A stretch of DNA of 64,000 nucleotides from Bacteroidota bacterium (lineage in GTDB: Bacteria > Bacteroidota > Bacteroidia > Bacteroidales > VadinHA17): the NCBI GenBank assembly GCA_011050615.1, contig DRFJ01000015.1:1-64000 (forward strand), read 5' to 3'. A program made the position numbers and the translations under genes. Under the pieces are notes generated by a model, which ran no database searches, was not told where the DNA came from, and worked only from the letters and a program-made list of their open reading frames with translations. Shown here one piece after another: positions 9,231-18,511 of this stretch (position 1 is its first letter; every line of letters begins with the position of its first letter).

Positions 9231-9587
9231 ATGAAGGAAATCAGAGTTTTGTCAGAATCAGAAAGAAACTGGGCCATGTTTTGCCATCTGAGCACTTTCT
9301 CAAGTTTTATAATCCCTTTCGGGGGTATAATAGGACCTCTTATTTTCTGGTCAACAAAAAAGAATGAATCAGTATTTATAGACCGGAACGGAAAGTCCGC
9401 CCTGAATTTTCAGTTATCAATTCTGCTGTATACAATTATCTGTATCCCGCTTATGTTTATTATAATAGGTTTTGTGCTATGGGCAGCCCTGCTTGTTATT
9501 GAATTTGTTTGTGTTATCATAGCAAGCATTAAAGCAGCCCAGGGCGAAGACTATAAATATCCTATCTGTATACCCTTTATCCAATAA
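9231..9587 (+). CDS. Small membrane protein, DUF4870 family
   Basis: The 118-residue protein opens with ESERNWAMFCHLSTFSSFI, typical of DUF4870 proteins. It has hydrophobic segments at about 22-42 and 63-98 separated by STKKNESVFIDRNGKSALNFQ, the family's conserved loop. The family has a Tic20-like fold and no established role. It lies 48 bases after the preceding exported protein and before hisS, so its transcript assignment is uncertain. Confidence 0.8.
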   Translation: MKEIRVLSESERNWAMFCHLSTFSSFIIPFGGIIGPLIFWSTKKNESVFIDRNGKSALNFQLSILLYTIICIPLMFIIIGFVLWAALLVIEFVCVIIASIKAAQGEDYKYPICIPFIQ

Positions 9588-9677
9588 GAGGATCCCGGAT
9601 TTCCATTATGCCCTTATTCCAATCTTCTTTTCATTGTTTTTTGTTAATTTTACCCCTTAATCAAATTATTGGCATTA

Positions 9678-11057
9678 ATGGCAAAAGGACCCGGCCTTCC
9701 TAAAGGGACAAGAGACTTTGGGCCTGCTGAAATGATCAGGAGGAATTTTATTTTTAATACCATACGTTCGGTTTTCCGCCTGTATGGCTATCAGCCTATT
9801 GAAACACCGGCTATGGAGAACCTGTCAACCCTTCTTGGCAAATATGGCGAGGAAGGTGACAGGTTATTGTTTAAAATACTCAATTCGGGAGATTTTGCCT
9901 CGGGCATAAGCCCAGAAATCATTCTCAATACTGGTCCCGGTGAACTGTCGTCTATGATCTCGGAGAAGGGCTTACGCTACGACCTTACCGTGCCTTTTGC
10001 ACGTTATGTGGTTCAGCATCGTAATGATATAAGTTTTCCTTTTAAAAGATACCAGATACAACCTGTCTGGAGGGCTGATAAGCCCCAGAAAGGAAGGTAC
10101 AGGGAATTTTACCAGTGTGATGTTGATGTGATAGGCGATAACTCATTGTTTAATGAGTATGAACTGGTAAAGATCATAGATGATGTTTTTTCACGCCTTT
10201 CTGTGAGGACTGATATAAGATTAAACAACAGGAAACTACTAAATGGGATTGCTGAAGTAATCGGAGAAAAGGCAAGAATAGGTGATATCACTGTAGCCAT
10301 TGACAAGCTTGATAAGGCGGGCATTGAAAATGTAAACCGGGAGCTGGCACAAAAAGGGCTTTCTGGGGCTGCTATCAGCAGTTTGCAACCTATATTGTTT
10401 CTTGAGGGTTCGGCTGACGATAAATTCAGTAAGCTTGAGAAAATACTGGAGCGTTCAGAAGATGGCATGAAAGGCTTGAGCGAAATGAGAATCCTTTTCG
10501 AATATCTGGATAATGATACCCTTGCATCCTCCTGTAAATTTGACCTGACACTGGCCAGGGGTCTGGATTATTATACCGGTGCTATTATCGAAGCCCGGGC
10601 ACTGGACATGGAAATAGGCAGTATTTGCGGTGGAGGAAGGTATGATGACCTTACGGGTATATTCGGGCTTGAAGGTGTTTCAGGCGTGGGGATCTCATTT
10701 GGAGCCGACCGGATATACGATGTGATGAACCGGCTTGATCTATTTCCCGGGGAGTCTGAACAGGGCACGAGGGTGCTTTTCCTTAATTTCGGGGAAGCCG
10801 AAGAAAAATATTCAATCTCCCTTCTGAACAACCTTCGCAAAGCAGGTATATCATCGGAATTTTTTCCTTCTCCCCGGAAGATAAAGAAACAGATGGCCTA
10901 TGCCAATAACAGGGGTATTCCATGGGTCATCATTGCCGGTGCAGATGAGATTAAGGCAGGGAAATTAACCCTGAAGAATATGAAGTCAGGTGATCAGACT
11001 TTAATCAATAAGGATGAACTTATTGATTTACTTAAAGAAAATAATCAGACCCTATAA
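9678..11057 (+). CDS. hisS: Histidyl-tRNA synthetase
   Basis: Class II aminoacyl-tRNA synthetase of 459 residues that charges tRNA-His. [14 protein letters not shown] is the usual start, so I use the ATG at 9678 rather than an in-frame TTG nine bases upstream. Motif 1 ([16 protein letters not shown]), motif 2 ([28 protein letters not shown]), the His-specific loop [15 protein letters not shown] and motif 3 ([15 protein letters not shown]) are present, followed by the C-terminal anticodon-binding domain. The TAA stop shares its last A with the ATG of hutH (TAATG), which suggests translational coupling of a His-charging and a His-degrading enzyme. Confidence 0.97.
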   Translation: MAKGPGLPKGTRDFGPAEMIRRNFIFNTIRSVFRLYGYQPIETPAMENLSTLLGKYGEEGDRLLFKILNSGDFASGISPEIILNTGPGELSSMISEKGLRYDLTVPFARYVVQHRNDISFPFKRYQIQPVWRADKPQKGRYREFYQCDVDVIGDNSLFNEYELVKIIDDVFSRLSVRTDIRLNNRKLLNGIAEVIGEKARIGDITVAIDKLDKAGIENVNRELAQKGLSGAAISSLQPILFLEGSADDKFSKLEKILERSEDGMKGLSEMRILFEYLDNDTLASSCKFDLTLARGLDYYTGAIIEARALDMEIGSICGGGRYDDLTGIFGLEGVSGVGISFGADRIYDVMNRLDLFPGESEQGTRVLFLNFGEAEEKYSISLLNNLRKAGISSEFFPSPRKIKKQMAYANNRGIPWVIIAGADEIKAGKLTLKNMKSGDQTLINKDELIDLLKENNQTL

Positions 11058-12553
11058 TGCATAAGATATTTGAGATCAGTCCACAAGCCTTTCAGGAAAA
11101 AACAATAAGCGATATTCTTGACAATGAATATAAACTTAGCCTGGATGGTGAGTCAGCCAGGCTTATCACGACTTGCAGGGAATACCTTGATAAAATGATA
11201 GAGAACCATGATGAGCCAGTTTACGGTGTTACCACCGGCTTTGGCGCCTTGCATGACAGGATCATTGGCAAGGATCAGCTAAACAGGCTTCAGAAAAACC
11301 TTGTGATGTCGCATGCCTGTGGTACGGGCAGGGAAGTAAGGGATGACATTATTAAGCTTATGTTGCTGTTTAAAATACATGCTCTCAGCCTTGGCAAATC
11401 CGGAGTCCAGATGAAGACTGTTGAAAGGCTGAAAGACATGTTTAATGAAGGCGTTTACCCGGTTGTTTTTGAGCAGGGTTCACTGGGTGCTTCCGGCGAC
11501 CTGTCGCCCCTGGCGCACCTTGTGCTTCCACTGATAGGCCTTGGAGAAGTGAGGTACAGGGGTAAGAAATACAATTCCGCCGATATAAATGAAAAAATGG
11601 GATGGCCTCTTATTGAACTGCAATCGAAGGAGGGACTTGCCCTATTAAATGGCACCCAGTTTATGAGTGCCCATGGTTTTTATGTTCTGCATAAAGCAAG
11701 GAAGCTTCTCAGGGCAGCTGACGTGATCTCGGCAATATCCCTGGAAGCCTTTGATGGCCGCTATGAACCTTTTAAGGAAGAACTGCATAATTTACGGCCA
11801 CATAAAGGACAGCAAGAGGTAGCTTCTTTTATCCGGAGGATACTGGAGGGTAGCGAAATTATTAAACAGGAGAAGAAAAATGTACAGGACCCGTATTCAT
11901 TCAGGTGCATCCCCCAGGTACACGGCGCAACTGCTGACGCAATAGAGCATGCAGCAAAAACAATAATGACAGAAATAAATTCTGTTACCGATAATCCTAC
12001 CATCTTCCCTGAAGAGGACATGGTATTATCAGGCGGTAATTTTCACGGCCAGGCCCTGGCCCTGGTATTTGATTATATGACAATTGCCCTTGCCGAACTG
12101 GGCAGTATCTCTGAACGAAGGGTTTACAGGCTGATATCAGGTCAGCGTAAGCTGCCTGAATTCCTTATTGCAAATCCAGGACTGAACAGTGGTTTTATGC
12201 TTCCACAGTATACTGCTGCCGCTATCGTGAGCCAGAATAAGCAGCTGGCAACACCCGCATCAGTTGATTCAATACCTTCTTCAAATGAACAGGAAGACCA
12301 TGTAAGCATGGGCGCCAATGCTGCAACTAAATTACTGACAGTGGCAGAAAACCTGGAAAAAATACTGGCTATTGAATTGTTGAGTGCAGGACAGGCTATT
12401 GAATTCAGGCGCCCGCTCAGGTCTTCAGACTATATCGAGAATGTATTGTCAGAGCTCAGGAAAGAAATACCCTTCGTGGATAATGATCGTGTAATGTATA
12501 CAGAGATAGAGAAATCAGCTGAATTTATCCGTAATTACAATTTCCCGGATTAA
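11057..12553 (+). CDS. hutH: Histidine ammonia-lyase
   Basis: Converts L-histidine to urocanate and ammonia, the first step of histidine breakdown. The 498-residue protein has YGVTTGFG (Tyr57), the cofactor-forming Ala-Ser-Gly triad in GSLGASGDLSPLAHL (A145-S146-G147), and SVTDNPTIF and SSNEQEDHVSMG farther on. SHACGTG (S85-H86) at the substrate-selectivity loop fits histidine rather than tyrosine or phenylalanine lyases. No hutU, hutI or hutG is nearby. It overlaps the hisS stop by one base, and its 3' end overlaps the convergent periplasmic protein gene by four bases. Confidence 0.93.
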   Translation: MHKIFEISPQAFQEKTISDILDNEYKLSLDGESARLITTCREYLDKMIENHDEPVYGVTTGFGALHDRIIGKDQLNRLQKNLVMSHACGTGREVRDDIIKLMLLFKIHALSLGKSGVQMKTVERLKDMFNEGVYPVVFEQGSLGASGDLSPLAHLVLPLIGLGEVRYRGKKYNSADINEKMGWPLIELQSKEGLALLNGTQFMSAHGFYVLHKARKLLRAADVISAISLEAFDGRYEPFKEELHNLRPHKGQQEVASFIRRILEGSEIIKQEKKNVQDPYSFRCIPQVHGATADAIEHAAKTIMTEINSVTDNPTIFPEEDMVLSGGNFHGQALALVFDYMTIALAELGSISERRVYRLISGQRKLPEFLIANPGLNSGFMLPQYTAAAIVSQNKQLATPASVDSIPSSNEQEDHVSMGANAATKLLTVAENLEKILAIELLSAGQAIEFRRPLRSSDYIENVLSELRKEIPFVDNDRVMYTEIEKSAEFIRNYNFPD

Positions 12554-13020
12554 CTGCCATCCGGCAATTTCCTTACATTGTCAACCTTGTTGACTCCCCT
12601 GCTTCGTAACTGGTTAAGAAGGTAATTCTTGAACCTGTTTTCGGTATAATATAACCTTACTACTTTCGATGGAGTAAGCACCTCCTTGAATTTTTCATGG
12701 TATTCAACCTTCAGTTCAGCTTCCGTGAGATTGAGCCTTACCAGCTCATCACCGGCTTCTTCCAGCTTCTTTTCTGTCATATTCCTGAAATTATTGCCTA
12801 TATCATGTGTGATGGCATTTCTTTGCCTTATAATTTTATCCCTTTCTGCAGTGAATTCATCATAAATGGGCCAGAAAAGCCTTGCTTCTTCCGGACTTAG
12901 TTCAAGATTCCGTGTTAAGAATGCAACTTTTTGTGCTTCAATTACTTCTCTCCTGTTTCGCTGGGCATATAACGAAGATATGCAGAAAACAAAAAGTAAT
13001 ATCAAATAATATTTTTTCAT
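12550..13020 (-). CDS. Periplasmic helical protein of the ECF-sigma operon (Spy-like)
   Basis: The 156-residue protein has a signal peptide (MKKYYLILLFVFCISSLYAQ) and a charged all-helical mature part with LELSPEEARLFWPIYDEF, a motif common in Bacteroidota proteins annotated as 'sensor of ECF-type sigma factor' and loosely like Spy/CpxP. It is the last gene of a three-gene module: sigma factor, membrane protein, then this protein six bases later. A role in sensing envelope stress through the anti-sigma protein is a reasonable inference but is not shown by sequence. It converges with hutH. Confidence 0.75.
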   Translation of the reverse strand: MKKYYLILLFVFCISSLYAQRNRREVIEAQKVAFLTRNLELSPEEARLFWPIYDEFTAERDKIIRQRNAITHDIGNNFRNMTEKKLEEAGDELVRLNLTEAELKVEYHEKFKEVLTPSKVVRLYYTENRFKNYLLNQLRSRGVNKVDNVRKLPDGS

Positions 13021-13025
13021 ATTTC

Positions 13026-13433
13026 TTAATTTAAATATTCAATTATGGTATAATATTCTATATCGTTGTCCATAAGGTAGTTTATTATTTCTGATTCCTC
13101 TGCCGGCAACGAATCTTCATCATGCTTTTCTCCGACCAGCTTATCAATAAGTTCGGCTTCATCGAAATTATAAATTAATTCAGAGAAATTATGTTCATCC
13201 GCTTTGTTGTATTCCGGGAAAAGAAGTTTCAACATGCTGTATGAAATAATTACAAAGGCCAGCATTGCTGCTGCCATCATTATTACCGGTTTAAACAGAA
13301 CACTGATCCCTGTCTTAACTTTTTTATCCCCGTCATCCCTGGTTTTTTCATAAATATCCCGTTTTACTTTATCGAAGTAATTACCAGGAACCCTGAAAGG
13401 ATTATTGTCGTTTATTTTACCTTTGTTCTTCAT
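13026..13433 (-). CDS. Putative anti-sigma factor, single membrane pass
   Basis: The 135-residue protein has a short cytoplasmic N-terminus with NPFRVPGNYFDKVKRDIYEK, one membrane helix (about 47-70) and an acidic periplasmic C-terminus. N-terminal (F/V)PxxYF motifs and one transmembrane helix are common in Bacteroidota proteins encoded directly after ECF sigma genes. There is no zinc-binding HxxxCxxC, so it is not a classical ZAS anti-sigma factor. The role is assigned from position: 32 bases after the sigma gene and six bases before the periplasmic protein. Confidence 0.65.
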   Translation of the reverse strand: MKNKGKINDNNPFRVPGNYFDKVKRDIYEKTRDDGDKKVKTGISVLFKPVIMMAAAMLAFVIISYSMLKLLFPEYNKADEHNFSELIYNFDEAELIDKLVGEKHDEDSLPAEESEIINYLMDNDIEYYTIIEYLN

Positions 13434-13465
13434 CAGTATATTTGATAATAATTTTACCCCGGGGT

Positions 13466-14011
13466 TTAATTGTCAGTTAAATAATTTTCAATTTTCTTTA
13501 CTGCGTGATGGTAGGATGCTTTCAGTGCACCTACGGAGGTTTTGAGTACCCTGCTCATTTCCTCGTATCCCATTTCTTCGTAATATTTTAAGTTGAACAC
13601 GAGTTTTTGTTTGTCTGGCAGTTTGAGGATGGCATTACTTAGCTTCCTCTGTGCTTCGTCTCCATCAAACCATTTATCTCCTTCCGGGGAGGATTTGAAG
13701 AACTCACCGAGCTCGTCGAGATTAAGCCCGCTTTCTTTTTTTCTCTTTTTTATCATGGCAAGGGCTTCATTTGATGCAATACGGTACAGCCAGGTATAAA
13801 TGGAACTGTCGTTTCGGAATTTATCCATATTCTTCCATACTTTCATAAAAGTATTCTGAAGGGCATCATCCGCATCCTGGTGAAGAACCACCATACGTCT
13901 TATATGAAAATACAATTTTTTATGGTATTTATCAAACAGGAGACTGAAACCTGCGTCCCGGTTCTTTATGTATTCCTCAAGGATATATTGGTCTGATATA
14001 TCTTCCCTCAA
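13466..14011 (-). CDS. ECF-type RNA polymerase sigma factor
   Basis: The 181-residue protein has sigma region 2 (about 20-90: LLFDKYHKKLYFHIRRM, DADDALQNTFMKVWKNM, YTWLYRIASNEALAMIKKRKK) and region 4 (about 120-178: AILKLPDKQKLVFNLKYYEEMGYEEMSRVLKTSVGALKASYHHAVKKI). This is a standard ECF layout without regions 1 and 3. It heads a module with a membrane protein and a periplasmic protein. A von Willebrand A protein gene lies 53 bases upstream on the same strand and may share transcription. Confidence 0.93.
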   Translation of the reverse strand: MREDISDQYILEEYIKNRDAGFSLLFDKYHKKLYFHIRRMVVLHQDADDALQNTFMKVWKNMDKFRNDSSIYTWLYRIASNEALAMIKKRKKESGLNLDELGEFFKSSPEGDKWFDGDEAQRKLSNAILKLPDKQKLVFNLKYYEEMGYEEMSRVLKTSVGALKASYHHAVKKIENYLTDN

Positions 14012-14064
14012 TTTAATCGCTTTTATATATTTGAATCGCGAATATCATAATGGTTTAATCAGTA

Positions 14065-15483
14065 TCAGAAAATTCTCATTGATGATGATTTTCCGGATTC
14101 TATCCTGAACCTTTTCTCTATTGTGAAATGAGTGCCCTTTGCGTACAGGGCCCTGTAAATTATATGGTATAAGCCCGGCAATAAAACCAGGGGAATTGAT
14201 TTTTCACTGGTGTCAACAGTATAAATCCATTCAATATCGCCATCTTTCTCTGTGAAAAGCTCACATATACCCGGGTTATTCACCAGGAGGGTTATCACAC
14301 CCGGCTGGGGTACCCTTATTAAGGTTTCTTCCCCGGGGCGTATCTCCACGTCCTTTATTTCAGTAAGCGGCAGAGTTGGTAGCTCAATGTCGTAATATCC
14401 AGTGATATACTTTTTACCTTCATTCATTTTCTGTCTGCAGAGTGTTTTCATGTCACCCCTTTGCCTCACGATGAACTGAAGATCTTTATACTGGTTTCCC
14501 CTTTCCTGTTTTATCAGGAGGGTGCCCTGGGGTACATCAACAGCTACGGTATTGTGCTTACCAGGTGCAAGCTGAAGGTTTTGCACTGATACCGGTGGCA
14601 TGGTATGAATCTTTATCCTGTAATCAAGCAGGGGGTCTATTCTGAGAGTATCGGGCACTCCCCTCTGATTCATCGTATGGATGAAATTATATCTCAGCCT
14701 GCCAGTTTTCATATCATAGAATGACATGGGGACATTTGTTTCAGATGGAAAGCCGAATCCGTCAATGAGGTTTACCTGGAGTGATGTTTCGGTAAGGGCA
14801 TGAGTGATTACTATATCCAGCACTTCTTCAAAACGTTCTGCTGTGCTGGCATTATAGATATTCCCAAGGCAGTTAAATGATGCTTCAAGTTCGGGATTCA
14901 GGCCTATACCAATAATAAAAGGTTTCAGTATTATTCCCTGTTTTTGCAATTCAAGAGCCACCGCACAGGGATCGCCGTCACATGCTTCGATACCGTCAGT
15001 AATAAGAATTACAACATTTCTGCACCCGCTGCAAGGGCTGAAGTCATTTGCTGATGCTGCCAGTGAGTTCGCGATTGGTGTTGTTCCCCTGGGAGAGAGG
15101 CTGAGCATCTTTCTCTTGATCCGGTAAGCATTGCCGGTAGCAAAAGGCACTTCGAGCCTGGTATCGTTGCAATCCTGCGGAGGTACAACACTCTGATGAC
15201 CATATACCCTCAATGCCATCTCAACATTTTCAAAGGCACTCAGGCTGTCAACAGTTCTGCCAAGGAACCTGCGGGCAATATCTATTTTTCTCTCATTATC
15301 CCAATGTCCTGACATGCTCTGGGAACAGTCAAGTATAAACAGTATCCTTGTTTTTTCATTGTTGTCATTTAATTGCTGACCGGTCAGAACATAAGGCACT
15401 ATAGTCAGCATGACAATGTTAAGAACGTAAGTAAGATATTTTTTTAAATCTTTTTTTTTCATCCAGGGCAACTTAACACTCAT
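14065..15483 (-). CDS. Exported von Willebrand factor A-domain protein
   Basis: The 472-residue protein has a hydrophobic N-terminal segment (about 14-35, ending TGQ) as signal or anchor, then a VWA domain with a complete MIDAS: FILDCSQSMSG (DxSxS), SPRGTTPIA (Thr) and ILITDGIEACDGDPC (Asp). The C-terminal half (about 225-472) is beta-rich and repeats phrases such as 'GTLLIKQ' and 'GVITLLVNNPG', suggesting Ig-like or carboxypeptidase-regulatory-like modules. Several Cys lie within the VWA domain (CNDTR, CSGCRN, CDGDPC). Its partner is unknown. It lies upstream of the ECF sigma module and divergent from ychF. Confidence 0.82.
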   Translation of the reverse strand: MSVKLPWMKKKDLKKYLTYVLNIVMLTIVPYVLTGQQLNDNNEKTRILFILDCSQSMSGHWDNERKIDIARRFLGRTVDSLSAFENVEMALRVYGHQSVVPPQDCNDTRLEVPFATGNAYRIKRKMLSLSPRGTTPIANSLAASANDFSPCSGCRNVVILITDGIEACDGDPCAVALELQKQGIILKPFIIGIGLNPELEASFNCLGNIYNASTAERFEEVLDIVITHALTETSLQVNLIDGFGFPSETNVPMSFYDMKTGRLRYNFIHTMNQRGVPDTLRIDPLLDYRIKIHTMPPVSVQNLQLAPGKHNTVAVDVPQGTLLIKQERGNQYKDLQFIVRQRGDMKTLCRQKMNEGKKYITGYYDIELPTLPLTEIKDVEIRPGEETLIRVPQPGVITLLVNNPGICELFTEKDGDIEWIYTVDTSEKSIPLVLLPGLYHIIYRALYAKGTHFTIEKRFRIESGKSSSMRIF

Positions 15484-15574
15484 AAAGTATTGTCTGTGTT
15501 TTGAATTATCAAAATTATATAAATAATAAACGTAAGTATAAAGATAATTATATAAGTCTTAGCCGTCTTTTTGA

Positions 15575-15582
15575 TAAATTTG
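15575..15582 (+). promoter_or_regulatory. -7 element TAAATTTG for ychF
   Basis: TAAATTTG matches TAnnTTTG exactly and is 28 bases upstream of the ychF ATG, in the divergent gap with the VWA gene. The -33 region is A/T-rich without a clear TTG. Confidence 0.5.
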
Positions 15583-15610
15583 CTTTCTGAAATAAATACA
15601 ATAAATTTTT

Positions 15611-16708
15611 ATGTCACTTCAGTGCGGTATTATAGGTATAACAAATGTTGGAAAAACAACCATTTTTAATTGTGTTTCCGATAATAAGGTAGAAACTAAT
15701 GCAAATGCATTCAGTGCCTCACGATCAAATATTGGTTCTGTTAAAGTGCCTGATCCCAGGCTCCCGGAGCTTGAAAAACTGCAGCCTGCCGGAAAGCTTA
15801 TCCCTGCTACTGTTGAATTTGTTGATGTCCCGGGGCTTGCAAAGGGATCAAGCAGGGGAGAAGGAGTTGGTAATAAATTTCTGGGAGAAATTAGAAATAC
15901 CGATGCCCTGATACATGTACTCAGATGTTTTGAGGATGACAGGCTGCCACATATTGACGGGTCGGTTGATCCCGTGCGTGACCTTGAGAATATCGATTTT
16001 GAACTCCAGGTTAAAGATCTTGAATCAGTGCAGAAAAAGATTGGAAGGCTTGAAAAAATAGCTAAATCGGGTGATGCTGACGCTAAAAAAGGACTGGAAG
16101 TCTTAAAAAGGCTGAATGATCATATAGAGGGCTTAAATAATGCACGTGATTTTGAAATAAAGCCCGGGGAGGAAAAATATATCGATGATCTCTTCCTGCT
16201 CACAATAAAACCCGTAATTTACGTATGCAATGTTGATGACAGATCAGCTGTCGGAGGCAATGCCTTTGTTGAAAAGGTAAAAGGACAGCTCTCAGGCTCC
16301 AATGCCGAAATAATAGTTATTGCAGGTGCACAGGAGGCAGAGATATCAGAACTGGAAAATGATGAGGACAGGATGGAATTTCTTAATGATCTTGGCTTGT
16401 CTGAACCGGGAATCGACAAGCTTGTCAGGAGTGCTTACAGGATGCTTGACCTGCAGACCTTCTTTACCGTGGGCCCTAAAGAAATAAGGGCATGGACAAT
16501 CAGGCGAGGGATGACAGCTCCGCAGGCAGCCGGAGTAATACATTCAGACATGGAGAGGGGATTCATAAGGGCTGAAGTAATGAAGTATGATGATTTTGTG
16601 AGCCTTGGATCTGAACAGGCATGCAGGGAGGCAGGCAGATTTTATGTTGAAGGTAAAAACTACGCTGTTAACGATGGTGACATCCTTCATATCAGGTTCA
16701 ATGTGTAA
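15611..16708 (+). CDS. ychF: Ribosome-binding GTPase/ATPase YchF
   Basis: The 365-residue Obg-superfamily protein binds ribosomes and prefers ATP in studied members. It shows the P-loop GITNVGKTT, G3 DVPGLAKGSSRGEG, and the family's atypical G4 NVDD instead of NKxD, which explains relaxed nucleotide specificity. A coiled-coil insertion (about 120-175) and the C-terminal TGS-like domain (FFTVGPKEIRAWTIRRG, HSDMERGFIRAEV) complete the fold. The M14 peptidase gene follows after eight bases. Confidence 0.97.
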   Translation: MSLQCGIIGITNVGKTTIFNCVSDNKVETNANAFSASRSNIGSVKVPDPRLPELEKLQPAGKLIPATVEFVDVPGLAKGSSRGEGVGNKFLGEIRNTDALIHVLRCFEDDRLPHIDGSVDPVRDLENIDFELQVKDLESVQKKIGRLEKIAKSGDADAKKGLEVLKRLNDHIEGLNNARDFEIKPGEEKYIDDLFLLTIKPVIYVCNVDDRSAVGGNAFVEKVKGQLSGSNAEIIVIAGAQEAEISELENDEDRMEFLNDLGLSEPGIDKLVRSAYRMLDLQTFFTVGPKEIRAWTIRRGMTAPQAAGVIHSDMERGFIRAEVMKYDDFVSLGSEQACREAGRFYVEGKNYAVNDGDILHIRFNV

Positions 16709-16716
16709 TTTTCATT

Positions 16717-18408
16717 ATGCCCTGTAAAAAACACATACTGATCATTATTCTCACCGGCCTTGTTATAATGGCCAGTGCCCAGGAAATAGCTCTTGATGAA
16801 AAGCTTTTTGAGCAGGTGGAAAAATACGGGCAGGCAGAAGTTGTTTTCGAATATCCCGGTTATGATCAGCTTAATGAGATAGGAAGGCTTATACCGGTGG
16901 CAAAGCTGGAAGAAGGGATGGTGTATTGTGTTCTTTCTGCATCTGATATTAATGCGTTTTTGTCTTTAAACCTTAAATTTAAAGTAATACCTCGTGAACC
17001 TGGCAAGGCTGTAGAGTCTGCCATGTCGGTTGAGGAGGCAATGAAGTGGGATCTCTATCCCACCTATGGACAATATGATACAATTGTGCATAAGCTGGCA
17101 AATGATTATCCTTTTCTGTGCAGGGTTGACACAATAGGAGAAAGCGTTGAGGGCAGACTCATACTGGCTCTGAAAATATCAGATAATGTGCATGAAGATG
17201 AAAATGAGCCGGAAGTTTTCTATACAGCAAATATGCACGGAGATGAACTCCAGGGCTTTGTCCTGATGTTACGGCTGGCTGAACACCTGCTTATGAATGC
17301 AGCTAACGGGGAGCTGGAACAGGCACTGGTCGACAGTCTGGAAATATGGATTAACCCTCTGTCCAACCCTGACGGAACTTATCACCGGGGAGATACCATA
17401 ACTTATCCCACAAGAGCCAATGCTAATGGCACCGATCTTAACCGGAACTTCCCCGATCCGTTGAATCCTTCCATAGTGCCTGATGTTGAGAATGTTGCCA
17501 TGATAGATTTTATGAGGAGCAGGAATTTTGTGCTTTCGGCAAATTTCCATTCGGGCTATGAGGTGCTGAATTTCCCCTGGGACCGGTGGCTCTCAAAAAT
17601 CCCGGCAGATAGTGTGTGGTTTTATAATATTTGCAGGAAATATGCTGATACAGTTCATCAGCATTCGGTAGCTGCTTACATGGATTCATATAACAACGGA
17701 GTTGTTCGCGGTGCGGTATGGTATCAGATACAGGGAGGCCGGCAGGATTATGTTACATATGAACTCCAGGGAAGGGAGGTGACTGTTGAGCTGGATGACA
17801 CAAAGGAAACACCGGCTGCCCAGTTACCATTGCTATGGGACTATAATTACCGGTCATTCCTGGGCTACCTTGAGAATGCATTCTATGGCATTCATGGCAA
17901 GGTGGTTGATGGCAATACCGGTGAACCGGTTGGGGCAAAAATATTCGTAGTTGGTCATGATAAGGATAGTTCACATGTATATTCAGACCCCCATACAGGG
18001 ATGTTTGTCCGGATGCTCAGTCCTGGAACATGGAATATTACTGTTTCGGCCCCGGGCTATGACACCAGGGCCGTAAATGGGATTACCATAACAGAAAGTC
18101 AACAGGAATTTATTACGGTAAAACTGACGGGCACATCATCAGTTACTGATCCCCCTGGTGAGAACAAGCTCAGGATATGGCCCGTGCCGGCTGCTAATCA
18201 TATTTTCCTGGATGCAGGGAAATTCACAGGCAGTAGATTAAGTGTGAGTATCTTTAACCAGTCAGGCATGCTTGTACATGAAATGAAGGATTTATTTGTT
18301 GAGGATAATAAACTGGAAATAAATATTTCTCATCTGTCCCCCGGGTATTATATAATATCTTTAACTGATCAGGGTGGAAGAAATTACACTGGCCGGTTCA
18401 TCCGTTAA
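16717..18408 (+). CDS. Secreted M14 zinc carboxypeptidase with type IX sorting domain
   Basis: The 563-residue protein runs: signal peptide (1-21), a propeptide-like region (22-110), an M14 catalytic domain (about 115-385), a carboxypeptidase-regulatory-like beta sandwich (about 392-465, starting GIHGKVVDGNTGEPVGAKIF), and a C-terminal T9SS sorting domain (about 480-563) with LSPGYYIISL and a basic RFIR end. Zinc ligands are visible as NMHGDE (H174, E177) and a later His in ANFHSG. LNRNFPDP contains the usual substrate-binding Asn-Arg, and YVTYELQG supplies the catalytic Glu. It is exported through the outer membrane by type IX secretion; parts of that system are in this window (gldD, gldE, PorG-like). 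Confidence 0.92.
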   Translation: MPCKKHILIIILTGLVIMASAQEIALDEKLFEQVEKYGQAEVVFEYPGYDQLNEIGRLIPVAKLEEGMVYCVLSASDINAFLSLNLKFKVIPREPGKAVESAMSVEEAMKWDLYPTYGQYDTIVHKLANDYPFLCRVDTIGESVEGRLILALKISDNVHEDENEPEVFYTANMHGDELQGFVLMLRLAEHLLMNAANGELEQALVDSLEIWINPLSNPDGTYHRGDTITYPTRANANGTDLNRNFPDPLNPSIVPDVENVAMIDFMRSRNFVLSANFHSGYEVLNFPWDRWLSKIPADSVWFYNICRKYADTVHQHSVAAYMDSYNNGVVRGAVWYQIQGGRQDYVTYELQGREVTVELDDTKETPAAQLPLLWDYNYRSFLGYLENAFYGIHGKVVDGNTGEPVGAKIFVVGHDKDSSHVYSDPHTGMFVRMLSPGTWNITVSAPGYDTRAVNGITITESQQEFITVKLTGTSSVTDPPGENKLRIWPVPAANHIFLDAGKFTGSRLSVSIFNQSGMLVHEMKDLFVEDNKLEINISHLSPGYYIISLTDQGGRNYTGRFIR

Positions 18409-18425
18409 GGGTCTCAGCCCCGGTC

Positions 18426-18455
18426 TTGCATGTAAGCATAAAACATTTAATTTTG
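18426..18455 (+). promoter_or_regulatory. Promoter TTG-N19-TAATTTTG for the PafA-like gene
   Basis: TTG (18426-18428) and TAATTTTG (18448-18455) are separated by 19 bases, an exact fit to the Bacteroidota consensus. The predicted leader to the ATG at 18512 is about 50 bases. Confidence 0.7.
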
Positions 18456-18511
18456 CCATTTAATTCCTCGGTATGTTCCAATGCCGGGAGGCACTTTAAT
18501 ATTGCTATGAA

